From assembly GCA_034669525.1 (NCBI GenBank), contig JAXDNH010000131.1, forward strand, positions 1 to 26,675: DNA of 26,675 nucleotides. The letters run 5' to 3'. Shown here piece after piece: positions 1 through 8,697 of the stretch. A model generated the notes under the pieces. It saw only the letters and a program-made list of their open reading frames with translations, did not search any database and had not been told where the DNA came from. A program made the translations under genes and the position numbers. Source of the DNA: JAFASC01 sp034669525. Its GTDB lineage: Bacteria > Pseudomonadota > Alphaproteobacteria > Rhizobiales > Beijerinckiaceae. The number at the start of each line of letters is the position of its first letter. Within the stretch, counting starts at the first letter, position 1.

Positions 1-470
1 GCGAAGGCGCCTTTGAGCCGCGGCAGGGCGGCGGCGACTGCGTCGACGGGATCGAGCCCTTTGCGCATCTCCGCCGAGACGAGATGGGCCACCACCTCGG
101 TATCCGTCTCTGTTGTAAAGGTGTAACCTTTGCCTCTAAGTTCCTCCCGAAGCTCGCGAAAATTCTCGATAATACCGTTGTGAACGACGGCGAGCCGGTC
201 GCTCGCATGCGGATGGGCGTTGGCTTCGCTCGGTCGTCCATGCGTCGCCCAGCGCGTGTGGCCGATGCCGATCACGCCTTCGAGCGGCGATTCCGATAGG
301 CGCAGCTCGAGATTCTTGAGCTTGCCCTCCGCACGCCGGCGCGTCAGGTGGCCCCCTTCGAGAGTGGCGATGCCGGCAGAGTCATAGCCGCGATATTCGA
401 GCCGCTTCAGCGCCTCGACGATCGAATCGGCGACAGGCGTATTTCCCAGAATTCCGACGATGCCGCACAT
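1..470 (-). CDS. glmS: Glucosamine-6-phosphate synthase, N-terminal part (cut by window edge)
   Basis: GlmS is the glutamine:fructose-6-phosphate amidotransferase (isomerizing) that makes glucosamine-6-phosphate, the first committed step to UDP-GlcNAc, in the cytoplasm. Seen: the ATG at 470 is followed by Cys-Gly-Ile-Val-Gly, so Cys2 becomes the N-terminal nucleophile of the Ntn-type glutaminase domain. The family motifs RGYDSAGIA, HTRWATHG and VHNGIIENF follow in order. About 156 residues are present; the rest of the glutaminase domain and both SIS sugar-isomerase domains lie beyond the left edge. Only 6 bp separate it from the glmU stop, so the two are almost certainly one transcript in the order glmU-glmS. 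That spacing leaves no room for a glmS ribozyme or a separate promoter. Confidence 0.97.
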   Translation of the reverse strand, partial: MCGIVGILGNTPVADSIVEALKRLEYRGYDSAGIATLEGGHLTRRRAEGKLKNLELRLSESPLEGVIGIGHTRWATHGRPSEANAHPHASDRLAVVHNGIIENFRELREELRGKGYTFTTETDTEVVAHLVSAEMRKGLDPVDAVAAALPRLKGAF

Positions 471-476
471 GGTCCC

Positions 477-1850
477 TCACTTTTGTCCGGTCTTCACGCC
501 CTTATTGGTTTCGCGAAAGTCCCTAGCCCAGCCCGGCTTCTCGACCTGGCGCCCGCGTCCGAGCGCCAGCGCGTCGGCGGCGACGTCATCGGTGATAACC
601 GAACCGGACCCGATATAAGCGCCGGCGCCGATCTTTACCGGCGCGACCAGCGACGAATTCGTGCCGATGAAGGCGTTGTCGCCGATTTCGGTGCGGTGCT
701 TGGCGTAGCCGTCGTAATTGCAGGTGATCGTGCCGGCGCCGATGTTGGACGCGGCGCCGACCGTGGCGTCGCCGATGTAGCTGAGGTGATTGACCTTGGC
801 GCCGCGGCCGATCTCGGCGGCCTTGATCTCCACGAAATTGCCGACGCGCGCGCCTTCCCGCAGGTTGGCGCCGGGACGCAGCCGCGCGAACGGCCCGACC
901 GACACGCCCTTGCCGATGCGCGCACCTTCCAGATGCGAGAACGAGTGGATGACGGCGCCATCCTCGATGACCACGCCTGGACCGAAGACGACATGCGGCT
1001 CGATGATGACATCCCGCCCGATCTCGGTGTCGGCCGAGAAAAACACAGTCTCCGGTGCGACCAGCGTCGCGCCGTTGCGCATCGCCTGCTCGCGGAGACG
1101 CTTCTGCATCACGGCCTCGGCCTCGGCGAGTTGGACGCGGTCGTTGATCCCCATCACATCTTCTTCTGAGGCGAGAATTGTGCCGGCCTGAAGGCCGGAC
1201 CGTCGGGCGACCGCCACCGCATCGGGCAGGTAGAACTCCCGTTGCGTATTGTCATTGCCGATCGCGTCGAGGATAGGCAGCGCCTGGCGCCCCGAGAGGG
1301 CCATGAGCCCGGCATTGCAGAGCGTCAGCGCCCGCTCCGCCGCGCTGGCATCCCGGTGCTCGCGGATGGCGATGAGGGAGCCGTCCGTGTCCCGGACCAG
1401 CCGGCCATAGCCCGTCGGGTCCTTCGCCTCGAAACCGAGCGCCACCACCGCACTGCCGGTTGCGAGCCCCTCCCGCAGGTGCCGCAACGTGGCGGGTTCG
1501 ATCAGCGGCGTGTCGGCGAAGAGGACGAGCACATCCTCGTGGCCTTTGCCCAGTGCGTCGCGGGCGGCGAGGACCGCGTGCGCCGTGCCGCGCCGCTCAG
1601 CCTGGACATGAAGCGAGGCGGCGGGGAATATCCGCCGCGCTTCGGCGGCGACGTCGCCGCGCCCCGGCCCGATGACAATCGCGACGTCCTCGATGTCCGC
1701 CTCCCGCACCGCGCTCAGGGCGTGCGCGAGCAAGGTGCGGCCGGCCACCCGGTGCAGCACCTTCGGAAGAGCGGATTTCATGCGCGTCCCCTCGCCCGCG
1801 GCGAGGATCACCGCGACTGCTTTGCGTCGATTGGGAACGGCCGCGTCCAT
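477..1850 (-). CDS. glmU: Bifunctional GlcN-1-P acetyltransferase / GlcNAc-1-P uridyltransferase
   Basis: GlmU acetylates glucosamine-1-phosphate and then couples it to UTP, giving UDP-GlcNAc for peptidoglycan and LPS. Seen: the N-terminal uridyltransferase signature is VILAAGEGTRMKSALPKVLH, followed by RRGTAHAVLAA and ADTPLI. From about residue 250 a left-handed beta-helix of hexapeptide repeats carries the acetyltransferase site, with KVNHLSYIGD (the catalytic His of the family) and TITCNYDG. The ATG at 1850 gives 457 residues, nearly the length of E. coli GlmU (456), and begins just before the nucleotide-binding loop. An in-frame extension runs further upstream but does not resemble GlmU. 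No strong Shine-Dalgarno is seen. It leads glmS in a two-gene operon. Confidence 0.97.
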   Translation of the reverse strand: MDAAVPNRRKAVAVILAAGEGTRMKSALPKVLHRVAGRTLLAHALSAVREADIEDVAIVIGPGRGDVAAEARRIFPAASLHVQAERRGTAHAVLAARDALGKGHEDVLVLFADTPLIEPATLRHLREGLATGSAVVALGFEAKDPTGYGRLVRDTDGSLIAIREHRDASAAERALTLCNAGLMALSGRQALPILDAIGNDNTQREFYLPDAVAVARRSGLQAGTILASEEDVMGINDRVQLAEAEAVMQKRLREQAMRNGATLVAPETVFFSADTEIGRDVIIEPHVVFGPGVVIEDGAVIHSFSHLEGARIGKGVSVGPFARLRPGANLREGARVGNFVEIKAAEIGRGAKVNHLSYIGDATVGAASNIGAGTITCNYDGYAKHRTEIGDNAFIGTNSSLVAPVKIGAGAYIGSGSVITDDVAADALALGRGRQVEKPGWARDFRETNKGVKTGQK

Positions 1851-2093
1851 GAAGCTGTATTTCGTGGCTGCAATAATGGTGGTGATAATCGCACCTTCAG
1901 TGGTCCCGAAGCGCGGCCAAAATAAGCACAGGGTAAACGCTTCCCCATCATGCGACCACTTGAGGCGACCTGCCGCAAAAAGCCGCAAAATCGTCTCGCA
2001 GCTGCACATAAGGTTCGGCTATACAGGGATGAAGTGATTTCGGCCCGCGCTTTGCAGGCCGGAACGCGCGTAAGCCCTGAGTTCCCTGCCCGA

Positions 2094-3632
2094 ATGCTGC
2101 AACGCCGAGACCTCCTGAAATTCACCGCAGGCGGACTCGCAGCGGGTGTCGGTGGATTGATTGCGGCCGACAAGCCGGCCCGCGCACAAGGGCAAAGCCC
2201 GCCCGAGCCGCCCCCCTACACATTCGCGAATGTGATCGAGCTTGCGCGCACATTCGCGAAACAGCCCTTCCGGCCGGCGGCAACGGATCTCGCTGCGCCG
2301 TTCAACAATCTCGGTTATGACCAATATGTTGCGATTCGCGCGCGCCCGGACTCCGTGGTCTGGGCCGGCGACAATGTCGGCTTCGCCATCGAGCCGCTGC
2401 ATCGCGGCTTTATCTTCTCCGCCCCGATGCAGATTTACCTGCTCGAAGGCGGAGCGCCGCGGCAAGTCAGTTATGACCGTTCGCAGTTCGACTTCGGCGC
2501 GCTGCAGGTCCCGGCAACCCTGCCAAATCTCGGCTTTTCGGGCTTTCGCGTATTGCAGCCGCGCGAGGGCGGCGGGTTCGCCGATGCGGCAATTTTTCAG
2601 GGGGCAAGTTTCTTTCGGGCGCTGGCGCGCGGACAGACGCTTGGCGCAACGGCACGCGGGCTTACGATCCGTACTGGCGACCCGCGCGGCGAGGAATTTC
2701 CCGCCTTCAGAGCGGTTTGGATCGAGAAGCCGACGCCTGCCTCCAATACGCTGGTGATCTACGCGCTCCTCGACTCCGAGAGCGTTACCGGTGCCTACCG
2801 ATTCACGCTGCGTCCGGGCGAGGCGACGATCATCGATACCGAAGCGACGCTCATCCCGCGAGTCGCGATCGACCATTTCGGCCTCGGGGCGATGAGCGCT
2901 GCCTATCTCTTCGGACCTATCGACCGACGACGAACCGACGACGTGCGCCCCGCCGTGTGCGAGGTCAACGGCCTGCAAATGCTCACCGGCCGCGACGAAT
3001 GGATTTGGCGTCCGGTCGCCAACCGCGAAACGTTGCAAGTGTCGTCGTTTGTCGACGACAATCCGAAGGGCTTCGGCTTCCTGATGCGCGACCGCGATTT
3101 CAACTCGTACCAGGACGACGACCAGAAATGGGAGACGCGGCCTTCGCTTTGGATCGAGCCTATCGGCGATTGGGGCGCCGGCAACGTTCAGCTCGTGGAA
3201 ATTCCGTCGGAGTCCGAAATCAACAGCAACATGGTTGCGTATTGGCGGCCGGCGCAGCCGCTCGCCCAGGAATCCGCTTTCGCCTATCGCCAGTTCTGGT
3301 GCTGGCAACCGCCCGCAAAACCTGCGTTTGCCTCCGTGTCCGCATCACGCGGCGGACGCGGCGCTGGCAATCCGAAACGTCGGCGCTTTATCGTTGCGTT
3401 TACGGGCGACCTCTTCGCCGATCCGCAACGCACCGCAGGAATGAAGCCGATCCTGAGCACGACCCCCGGCTCGATCTCGATCAGCCGCATGTATCTCTAC
3501 CCCAACCGCAAATCATGCCGGGTCGTCTTTGACATCGATCCCGGCAACGAAACCTATTCGGAAATTCGCCTGTTACTGGATGTCGGCGGCAAGCCGGTCA
3601 GTGAGACTTGGCTGTATCGGTGGACAGCATGA
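2094..3632 (+). CDS. opgG: Periplasmic glucan biosynthesis protein OpgG/OpgD (MdoG family), Tat-exported
   Basis: This family acts in the periplasm on the nascent osmoregulated periplasmic glucan made by OpgH. Seen: from the ATG at 2094 the protein starts MLQRRDLLKFTAGGLAAG, a twin-arginine signal with a hydrophobic h-region and an Ala-rich cleavage zone ending near AQGQ. The mature part matches the MdoG fold family (for example AIFQGASFFRALARGQ and YRFTLRPGEAT). It has 512 residues, like E. coli OpgG (511). E. coli OpgG uses Sec while OpgD uses Tat, so the signal is OpgD-like; opgG is chosen from the opgH linkage. The reading frame is open back to 1950, but the Tat motif favours 2094. No clear Shine-Dalgarno precedes it. 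Its stop overlaps the opgH start as ATGA, implying translational coupling. Confidence 0.9.
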   Translation: MLQRRDLLKFTAGGLAAGVGGLIAADKPARAQGQSPPEPPPYTFANVIELARTFAKQPFRPAATDLAAPFNNLGYDQYVAIRARPDSVVWAGDNVGFAIEPLHRGFIFSAPMQIYLLEGGAPRQVSYDRSQFDFGALQVPATLPNLGFSGFRVLQPREGGGFADAAIFQGASFFRALARGQTLGATARGLTIRTGDPRGEEFPAFRAVWIEKPTPASNTLVIYALLDSESVTGAYRFTLRPGEATIIDTEATLIPRVAIDHFGLGAMSAAYLFGPIDRRRTDDVRPAVCEVNGLQMLTGRDEWIWRPVANRETLQVSSFVDDNPKGFGFLMRDRDFNSYQDDDQKWETRPSLWIEPIGDWGAGNVQLVEIPSESEINSNMVAYWRPAQPLAQESAFAYRQFWCWQPPAKPAFASVSASRGGRGAGNPKRRRFIVAFTGDLFADPQRTAGMKPILSTTPGSISISRMYLYPNRKSCRVVFDIDPGNETYSEIRLLLDVGGKPVSETWLYRWTA

Positions 3633-5815
3633 ACGAGATGCGAATCCCCGCTTCTCTGCACGCCGACAGGCCGGCACCGAATATGCCGCCGGAAGCGCCG
3701 CTCGACATGCCGGTGCAGAGCCTTTCGCATTTCGATCGCAGGACCCGGCACAAAGATTCAAAGGCGCGATTTGCGCTCGCCACCTGGATCGCGCGGCTTG
3801 CCGTATTCGGGGGCGGACTGGCGCTGACGATTTACGGCGCGCACGAAATGTACAAGGTCGTCGAAGTGGGCGGCGTGACCCCGCTCAAATGGGCGCTGCT
3901 CATCCTCTTCGTCGGCAACTTCTCCTGGATCAGCGTCGCCTTCACCGCCGGTGTGGTCGGCTTCGTATGGCTCATCTTCAATCGCGGCCGACCTGCGCTG
4001 CCCGAGGCGCTGACCGCGCGCACCGCCGTCGTCATGCCGATCTACAACGAGGCGCCGAGCCGCGTTTTTTCCGCCGTGCAGGCGATGTTCGAGGATGTCG
4101 AGCGCACGGGGCTCGGGCCGCATTTCGACTGGTTCTTTCTATCCGACACGACCAACCCCGATATATGGATCGCCGAGGAGCGCGCCTTCCTCGCGCTGCG
4201 CGGGCGTCTGCCCGATGGCTCGCGCATTTTCTACCGGCACCGGCCGAAGAATACGAGCCGCAAGTCCGGCAATATAGCCGACTTCGTCACGCGCTGGGGC
4301 GCTGCTTACGAGCACATGGTCGTGCTCGATGCCGACAGCCTGATGACCGGCCGCTCGATCGTGCTTCTCGCCGCCGCGATGGAAGCGGATCCCGATTCAG
4401 GCATCATCCAGACATTGCCGCTCATCATCAATCGCAACACCCTGTTTGCGCGCGTTCAGCAATTCGCCGCGCGCATCTACGGCCCGGTTGTCGGTGCCGG
4501 CCTCGCCTGCTGGATGGGCCGCGACGGCAATTTCTGGGGACACAACGCAATCCTCCGCACCAAAGCTTTTGCCGATCATTGCGGACTGCCGACGCTCAGC
4601 GGAAAGCCACCGTTCGGCGGGCACATTCTGAGCCACGATTTCGTCGAGGCGGCACTGATCCATCGTGCGGGCTGGGCGGTCTACATGCTGCCTCTCCTCG
4701 GCGGTTCTTACGAGGAAAGTCCGCCCTCGCTCATCGACGTATCGACGCGCGACCGCCGCTGGGCACAGGGCAATCTGCAGCATATTCGCGTCGTCCCGGC
4801 GAGAGGCCTGCATCTTGCGTCGCGCCAGCACTTCATGACGGGCATTTTCGGCTATCTCGCCTCGCCTCTATGGATGGCGCAGCTCATCGTCGGCATCGTG
4901 CTCGTGTTTCAGGCGAGCTACATCAGGCCAGAATATTTTACCGCCGATTTCGCGCTTTTTCCGACATGGCCTCGGTTCGATGCGAAGCGATCGCTTGATC
5001 TGTTCACGCTGACGATGTCGATCCTGCTCGCGCCGAAACTGTTTGGCTACCTGATCGCGCTGATCGACGGAGAGGTACGCCGGGGATCTGGCGGTGCAAT
5101 CCGCCTTACAATCTCGACACTGCTCGAAGTATTCCTATCAGCATTGCTGGCGCCGATCATGATGCTCGTCCAGACGGGGCACGTTCTCAACATCCTGTTC
5201 GGCTTCGACACGGGTTGGGACCCGCAGCGGCGCGATGATGGCTCGATCCCGCTCAAGGCGATCGCGCGCCGGCACCGCTCCCATGTTGCGCTGGGGGTGT
5301 TGAGCCTCATCGCCGGCGTTTTGATTTCGCCGTCGCTTGTCGCCTGGATGTCCCCGACGATCGCAGGTCTCGTCCTTGCGATCGTCCTGTCGTGGGCGAG
5401 CGGTCAGCGCTCGATTGGTCTCGCGCTGCGCCGTGTCGGCCTGCTCACGACGCCGGAGGAGACGGCACCGCCGCCGATCGCCTCGCGTGCGAACGGCCTC
5501 GCCGAGGCGCTTGCCGCCGACGGGCGCGACGAAGGCGACGCGCTCAAGATCGTGCATGCCGATCCGAATTTCCGCGCGATACACGAGAGCTTTCTTCCTG
5601 CCGCGCCACGGCGCCGCAAAGGTGAGGTCACGCCGGAACGTGCACTCGCGGAGGCCAAACTCAACGACGCCGATACGATCGACGATGCGGCCGCCTGGCT
5701 GAACGCCAGGGAGCGCATGGTGCTCTTGCACGATCGTGCTTTGATCGATCTGCTTGCCCGATTGCCTGCGGCGCAGGAGACAACACGGCGTGCGGAGATC
5801 GCCGCGGCGGAGTAG
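3629..5815 (+). CDS. opgH: Glucans biosynthesis glucosyltransferase H (membrane GT2)
   Basis: OpgH is the inner-membrane glucosyltransferase that polymerises and exports the beta-glucan backbone of osmoregulated periplasmic glucans from UDP-glucose. Seen: a soluble N-terminus, two membrane helices at about 45-120, then a cytoplasmic GT2 domain. That domain has VVMPIYNEAPSRV, the metal-binding DADS (Asp234/Asp236) and the RRWAQGN motif (Arg376, Arg377, Trp378) of processive synthases. Further membrane segments follow to about residue 600, then a charged C-terminal tail. It has 728 residues. The ATG at 3629 overlaps the opgG stop; an in-frame TTG at 3608 is possible but less likely. The pair opgGH is a classic operon. 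E. coli OpgH also links UDP-glucose to cell size; whether that holds here is unknown. Confidence 0.95.
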   Translation: MNEMRIPASLHADRPAPNMPPEAPLDMPVQSLSHFDRRTRHKDSKARFALATWIARLAVFGGGLALTIYGAHEMYKVVEVGGVTPLKWALLILFVGNFSWISVAFTAGVVGFVWLIFNRGRPALPEALTARTAVVMPIYNEAPSRVFSAVQAMFEDVERTGLGPHFDWFFLSDTTNPDIWIAEERAFLALRGRLPDGSRIFYRHRPKNTSRKSGNIADFVTRWGAAYEHMVVLDADSLMTGRSIVLLAAAMEADPDSGIIQTLPLIINRNTLFARVQQFAARIYGPVVGAGLACWMGRDGNFWGHNAILRTKAFADHCGLPTLSGKPPFGGHILSHDFVEAALIHRAGWAVYMLPLLGGSYEESPPSLIDVSTRDRRWAQGNLQHIRVVPARGLHLASRQHFMTGIFGYLASPLWMAQLIVGIVLVFQASYIRPEYFTADFALFPTWPRFDAKRSLDLFTLTMSILLAPKLFGYLIALIDGEVRRGSGGAIRLTISTLLEVFLSALLAPIMMLVQTGHVLNILFGFDTGWDPQRRDDGSIPLKAIARRHRSHVALGVLSLIAGVLISPSLVAWMSPTIAGLVLAIVLSWASGQRSIGLALRRVGLLTTPEETAPPPIASRANGLAEALAADGRDEGDALKIVHADPNFRAIHESFLPAAPRRRKGEVTPERALAEAKLNDADTIDDAAAWLNARERMVLLHDRALIDLLARLPAAQETTRRAEIAAAE

Positions 5816-5826
5816 CGGATCGCTCG

Positions 5827-5852
5827 CAATCCCGCGGTAGAATTCGCGATTG
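5827..5852. terminator. Weak hairpin between convergent genes
   Basis: Between the opgH stop and the convergent small gene, CAATC..GCG pairs with CGC..GATTG around an eight-base loop, with a two-base bulge. There is no good T-run on either side, so it is only a tentative shared terminator. Confidence 0.25.
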
Positions 5853-5853
5853 G

Positions 5854-6078
5854 TCAGAAGCCGGTATTGCCGCGCAGGCGCAGACCCGCGTCGCGTTCCA
5901 GCGAATCGGTGAACTTGCCGCCGCTGCCAGCCAGGACTCCGGCATAGGCATAGTCGAGGTTCGCTTCGTCGGCCGCCACGGGAGCGGCAAAGGCACCGAA
6001 GCCAAGGCGAGCGAGAATATTGCCGGCGCGCGTGACCCGCGCGTTTTTGCCGGCTCGGTTCGTCGAGAGCGATGACAT
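5854..6078 (-). CDS. Small conserved-looking hypothetical protein (74 aa)
   Basis: I do not recognise this protein. The ATG at 6078 is preceded by a strong AAGGAG about six bases upstream, which supports a real gene. The product begins with a basic stretch (MSSLSTNRAGKNARVTRAGN). A short hydrophobic patch (ILARLGFGAFAAPVAA) and a polar, Gly/Tyr-containing C-terminus ending GLRLRGNTGF follow. It could be a poor signal peptide or a membrane-surface helix; neither is certain. It lies 29 bp downstream of the GNAT gene on the same strand, so the two may be cotranscribed. Confidence 0.6.
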   Translation of the reverse strand: MSSLSTNRAGKNARVTRAGNILARLGFGAFAAPVAADEANLDYAYAGVLAGSGGKFTDSLERDAGLRLRGNTGF

Positions 6079-6107
6079 GGCTTTACTCCTTTGTGTTGAT
6101 CCCGGAT

Positions 6108-6707
6108 TCAAGCGGCGATGCGAAGCTCTTCCGCCAGAGCGCCGATGCATGCGGTCGCATGAAGCGGGCGGGCGAGATGCTTTTCGGCACGCATCAGGCC
6201 GAGGCCGTCGCCGGTCGGCGCAATTCGCATGCCCGCCGCGCGGGCGAGCCGGCGCATCGGCTCGTTGCTGAGGAGAATGTCGCCGAAGAGGCGCTCGACA
6301 CCTTCGAGCGCGGCGCGGCAGGTGAGGCGTGTGAGCAGTAGGCGCCCGATCCCCTTCCCTTGCCAATGGTCGGCGACGGTGACCGCGAATTCCGCTTCGC
6401 CCGGGTCGACGATGACGTAGCGGGCTTCGCCGATGATGACCTCGCCGGCGTCGGTCAGGACGGTTGCAACGAGCGCGAGATGGGCGTGGTAATCGACGCT
6501 AGTGAAGCTATGCGCCAATCCGGCCGGCAGCTCGTGCAGGCTCCGGAAGAAGCGGTTGCGGCGCGCGGCGTCCGAAAGATCGCGGAAAAAGCTAGCGAGC
6601 AGTTCTTCGTCCTGCGGCAGGACCGGACGGACCGTGACCCGTTCGCCGCCGGCCAAATGCAGGAGATCGATCAGTTCGGCCGGATATCGCTCGATTGCGT
6701 AGGTCAT
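6108..6707 (-). CDS. GNAT-family N-acetyltransferase
   Basis: It is a predicted acetyl-CoA-dependent acyltransferase of the GNAT superfamily; the substrate is unknown. Seen: 199 residues with an N-terminal VRPVLPQDEELLASFF segment typical of GNAT domains. A beta-strand region follows (IIGEARYVIV, EAEFAVTVAD), then the acetyl-CoA pyrophosphate-binding motif A, WQGKGIG (Gln116, Gly119, Gly121). The NRFF segment near residue 51 recalls the GNAT domains attached to acyl-CoA-synthetase-like and Pat-type protein acetyltransferases, here as a single domain. The ATG at 6707 has GAGGG eight bases upstream. It is divergent from the LysR gene at 6814, with about 106 bp between them. Confidence 0.85.
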   Translation of the reverse strand: MTYAIERYPAELIDLLHLAGGERVTVRPVLPQDEELLASFFRDLSDAARRNRFFRSLHELPAGLAHSFTSVDYHAHLALVATVLTDAGEVIIGEARYVIVDPGEAEFAVTVADHWQGKGIGRLLLTRLTCRAALEGVERLFGDILLSNEPMRRLARAAGMRIAPTGDGLGLMRAEKHLARPLHATACIGALAEELRIAA

Positions 6708-6778
6708 GATCGGCGTCCCTCAAACGAGGTCAGTAGGCGCAAGGTAGGTTGCCAAGCGCGCGCCGACAAACGATCTTA

Positions 6779-6797
6779 TCTCGCCCCTCACCTGAGA
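6779..6797. promoter_or_regulatory. Candidate LysR-type box (TCTC-N11-GAGA)
   Basis: In the divergent intergenic region, TCTC and GAGA are separated by exactly 11 bases, the T-N11-A layout of LysR-family operators. The site ends 16 bp before the ATG of the LysR gene at 6814, where autoregulatory sites often lie. The arms are only four bases long, so chance occurrence is possible. Confidence 0.35.
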
Positions 6798-6813
6798 AAA
6801 GCTAAAGTATCCG

Positions 6814-7755
6814 ATGGTCCGGCAGCTCCCGCCCCTCAACTCGCTGAGAGCATTCGAGGCGACCGCGCGCCACTTGAGTTTCTCTAAAGCCGCCGATGAG
6901 CTCGCCGTCACCCCGGCGGCGCTGAGCCACCAGGTTCGAGGGCTTGAGGAGCGCCTGGGCTTGGAGCTTTTCACGCGCCGCGCCCGGTCGATCGAGCTCA
7001 CCGAGGCCGCGCAGCTCATTTATCCCGGCATTCACGCCGCCTTCGAGGCGATGGCCGGCGCGCTGCAGCGGCTCGACCGCATGAAGAACGACACGGTTCT
7101 CGTCGTCAGCGCCACGCCTGGTTTCACCGTCAAGTGGCTTGTACCGCGCCTGCACCGTTTTCTCGAGATCCATCCCGAGATCGACGCGCGCATCTCGGCA
7201 TCGGTGCAGCTCGCGACCTTTGACACAGACGGCGTCGACATAGCCATTCGCTATGTCGTCGGTGCGCTTCCCGGCGCCGAGTTTTACGCCGAAAAGCTCC
7301 TCGACGATTCCATGCTGCCGCTCTGCAGCCCGCGCCTGCGCGACGGCGCCATTCCCTTGCGCACGCCGCAAGACCTTGCGCGGCACACGCTTATTCACGT
7401 CGAGACGCCCGCGCCGTTCCCGCGGCCGCCGCGCTGGGCGGATTGGCTCCGCGTTGTCGGCATTGATAACGTGGACGCCACGCGCGGCTTGCGCTTCAAC
7501 GCCGCCGATCATGCCATAGACGCTGCCGTCGAAGGTGCGGGCGTCGTGCTCGGCCACAAGACCATCGCGCTCTACGATCTGCAAGCCGGGCGCCTTGTCG
7601 TGCCCTTCGGCCCCGAACTCCCGGTTGGGGGACATGGTTATCATCTCGTCTGCCGGCGCGGCGATGAGACACGGCCGAAGATTCGGGCGTTTCGCGACTG
7701 GGTCTGTTCTGAGCTTGATAAAGCGGCGCAGGATCTGCCGGCGATAAAACTGTGA
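6814..7755 (+). CDS. LysR-family transcriptional regulator (GcvA-like)
   Basis: It is a DNA-binding regulator, presumably of the adjacent catabolic genes. Seen: 313 residues with the LysR winged-helix domain at residues about 6-65 (LRAFEATARHLSFSKAADEL, then LTPAALSHQVRGLEE in the form VTPAALSHQ). A periplasmic-binding-protein-like effector domain begins near VLVVSATPGFTVKWLVPRL. The PPLNSLRAFEATARHLSF start and the TPGFTVKWLVPRL segment are typical of the GcvA subgroup. The ATG at 6814 is used. It is divergent from the GNAT gene, and the class II aldolase gene follows 87 bp downstream on the same strand. Control of that gene or of the convergent operon is inferred from position only; the effector cannot be read from the sequence. 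Confidence 0.92.
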   Translation: MVRQLPPLNSLRAFEATARHLSFSKAADELAVTPAALSHQVRGLEERLGLELFTRRARSIELTEAAQLIYPGIHAAFEAMAGALQRLDRMKNDTVLVVSATPGFTVKWLVPRLHRFLEIHPEIDARISASVQLATFDTDGVDIAIRYVVGALPGAEFYAEKLLDDSMLPLCSPRLRDGAIPLRTPQDLARHTLIHVETPAPFPRPPRWADWLRVVGIDNVDATRGLRFNAADHAIDAAVEGAGVVLGHKTIALYDLQAGRLVVPFGPELPVGGHGYHLVCRRGDETRPKIRAFRDWVCSELDKAAQDLPAIKL

Positions 7756-7842
7756 ATCGCAGCGGAGCGAGGCAATTCGATGCCGCGCTTGCGCATCGTT
7801 CGCGAGAGTTCCACACTCATCCCGCACGCAAGGGAGGACCTG

Positions 7843-8616
7843 ATGCTGTCGAGCGCTTCACATTTAAGGCTCATGGACGACATGTCGGAAGCGGAGAAGG
7901 CGCTGCGCGTCGACCTTGCCGCCTGTTACCGCCTGGTCGCTCTCTATGGCTGGGACGACCTCGTCTTCACGCATATTTCCGCGCGCATTCCGGGACCAGA
8001 GCATCATTTCCTCATCAATCCGTATGGAATGATGTTTGAGGAGATCACCGCATCGAGCCTCGTGAAAGTCGGCATGGACGGCAATAAGGTTGGAAATTCA
8101 CCCTACCCCGTTAATCCGGCCGGGTTCACAATTCACTCCGCCGTGCACGAGGTGCGCGAGGATGCCGGCTGCGTGATGCATTTGCACACGCCCGACGGCA
8201 CCGCGGTCGCGACTTCGAGCGAAGGCCTGCTGCCGCTGAATCAGACCGCGCAGCTCGTTGTCGCCGATCTCGCCTATCACGATTATGAGGGCGTCGCGCT
8301 CGATCACGACGAGCGGCCGAGAATTCAGAAAGACCTCGGCAGCAAGAACGTCATGCTCCTGCGCAATCACGGCACGCTGACCGTCGGCAAGACCTGCGCC
8401 GAAGCATTCCTGCGCATGTATTTCCTGGAGCGCGCCTGCACGATGCAGGTTCGCACCCGTGCGCTCGGCGGCAAGGATTATCCGACGGAAATGTCGGTGA
8501 TCGAGAAGAACATGGCGCTGAGTGAAGGCGAGGGTCTCACCAACGCGGCAAAGCAATTGGTCTGGCCGGCGTTGATGCGCAAGCTCGATCGCACCGATCC
8601 GAGTTTCAGGAATTAA
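7843..8616 (+). CDS. Class II aldolase/adducin family protein (paralog 1)
   Basis: It is a zinc-dependent aldolase/epimerase/decarboxylase fold protein (fuculose-phosphate aldolase superfamily) of unknown substrate. Seen: metal ligands in HSAVHE and MHLHTPDG (His113, His115) and in LRNHGTLTVG (His176), plus the acidic FEEITASS segment. The ATG at 7843 is chosen because AGGGAGG lies just upstream and it gives 257 residues, normal for the family. The frame is open back to 7780, but that start has no comparable site. The C-terminus ends RKLDRTDPSFRN, almost the same as the second copy at 21799-22593. Members without a sugar-phosphate context in such clusters usually act on hydroxy- or oxo-acids; that is inference. 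Confidence 0.9.
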   Translation: MLSSASHLRLMDDMSEAEKALRVDLAACYRLVALYGWDDLVFTHISARIPGPEHHFLINPYGMMFEEITASSLVKVGMDGNKVGNSPYPVNPAGFTIHSAVHEVREDAGCVMHLHTPDGTAVATSSEGLLPLNQTAQLVVADLAYHDYEGVALDHDERPRIQKDLGSKNVMLLRNHGTLTVGKTCAEAFLRMYFLERACTMQVRTRALGGKDYPTEMSVIEKNMALSEGEGLTNAAKQLVWPALMRKLDRTDPSFRN

Positions 8617-8697
8617 ACCCAAACGACTTCGATCCACCTCCGGCGCCGCTCCGCGGGTTCGGCGAGACAAAATCCGCTCGTTGTGCTTCGATGCGCC

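Noticed and set aside
471..476. glmS ribozyme or riboswitch ahead of glmS
   Set aside because: Only six bases separate the glmU stop from the glmS start.
1851..2093. Promoters for the divergent glmU and opgG genes
   Set aside because: A TATACA-like hexamer lies near 2020, but without a convincing -35 at the right distance; nothing was strong enough to annotate.
2019..3308. Long open frame antisense to opgG
   Set aside because: It overlaps a gene with clear family motifs on the other strand, shows no recognisable domain, and is the expected result of high-GC codon usage.
3529..4998. Long plus-strand open frame within opgH
   Set aside because: It is the alternative frame of opgH; the OpgH frame holds the DADS and RRW motifs.
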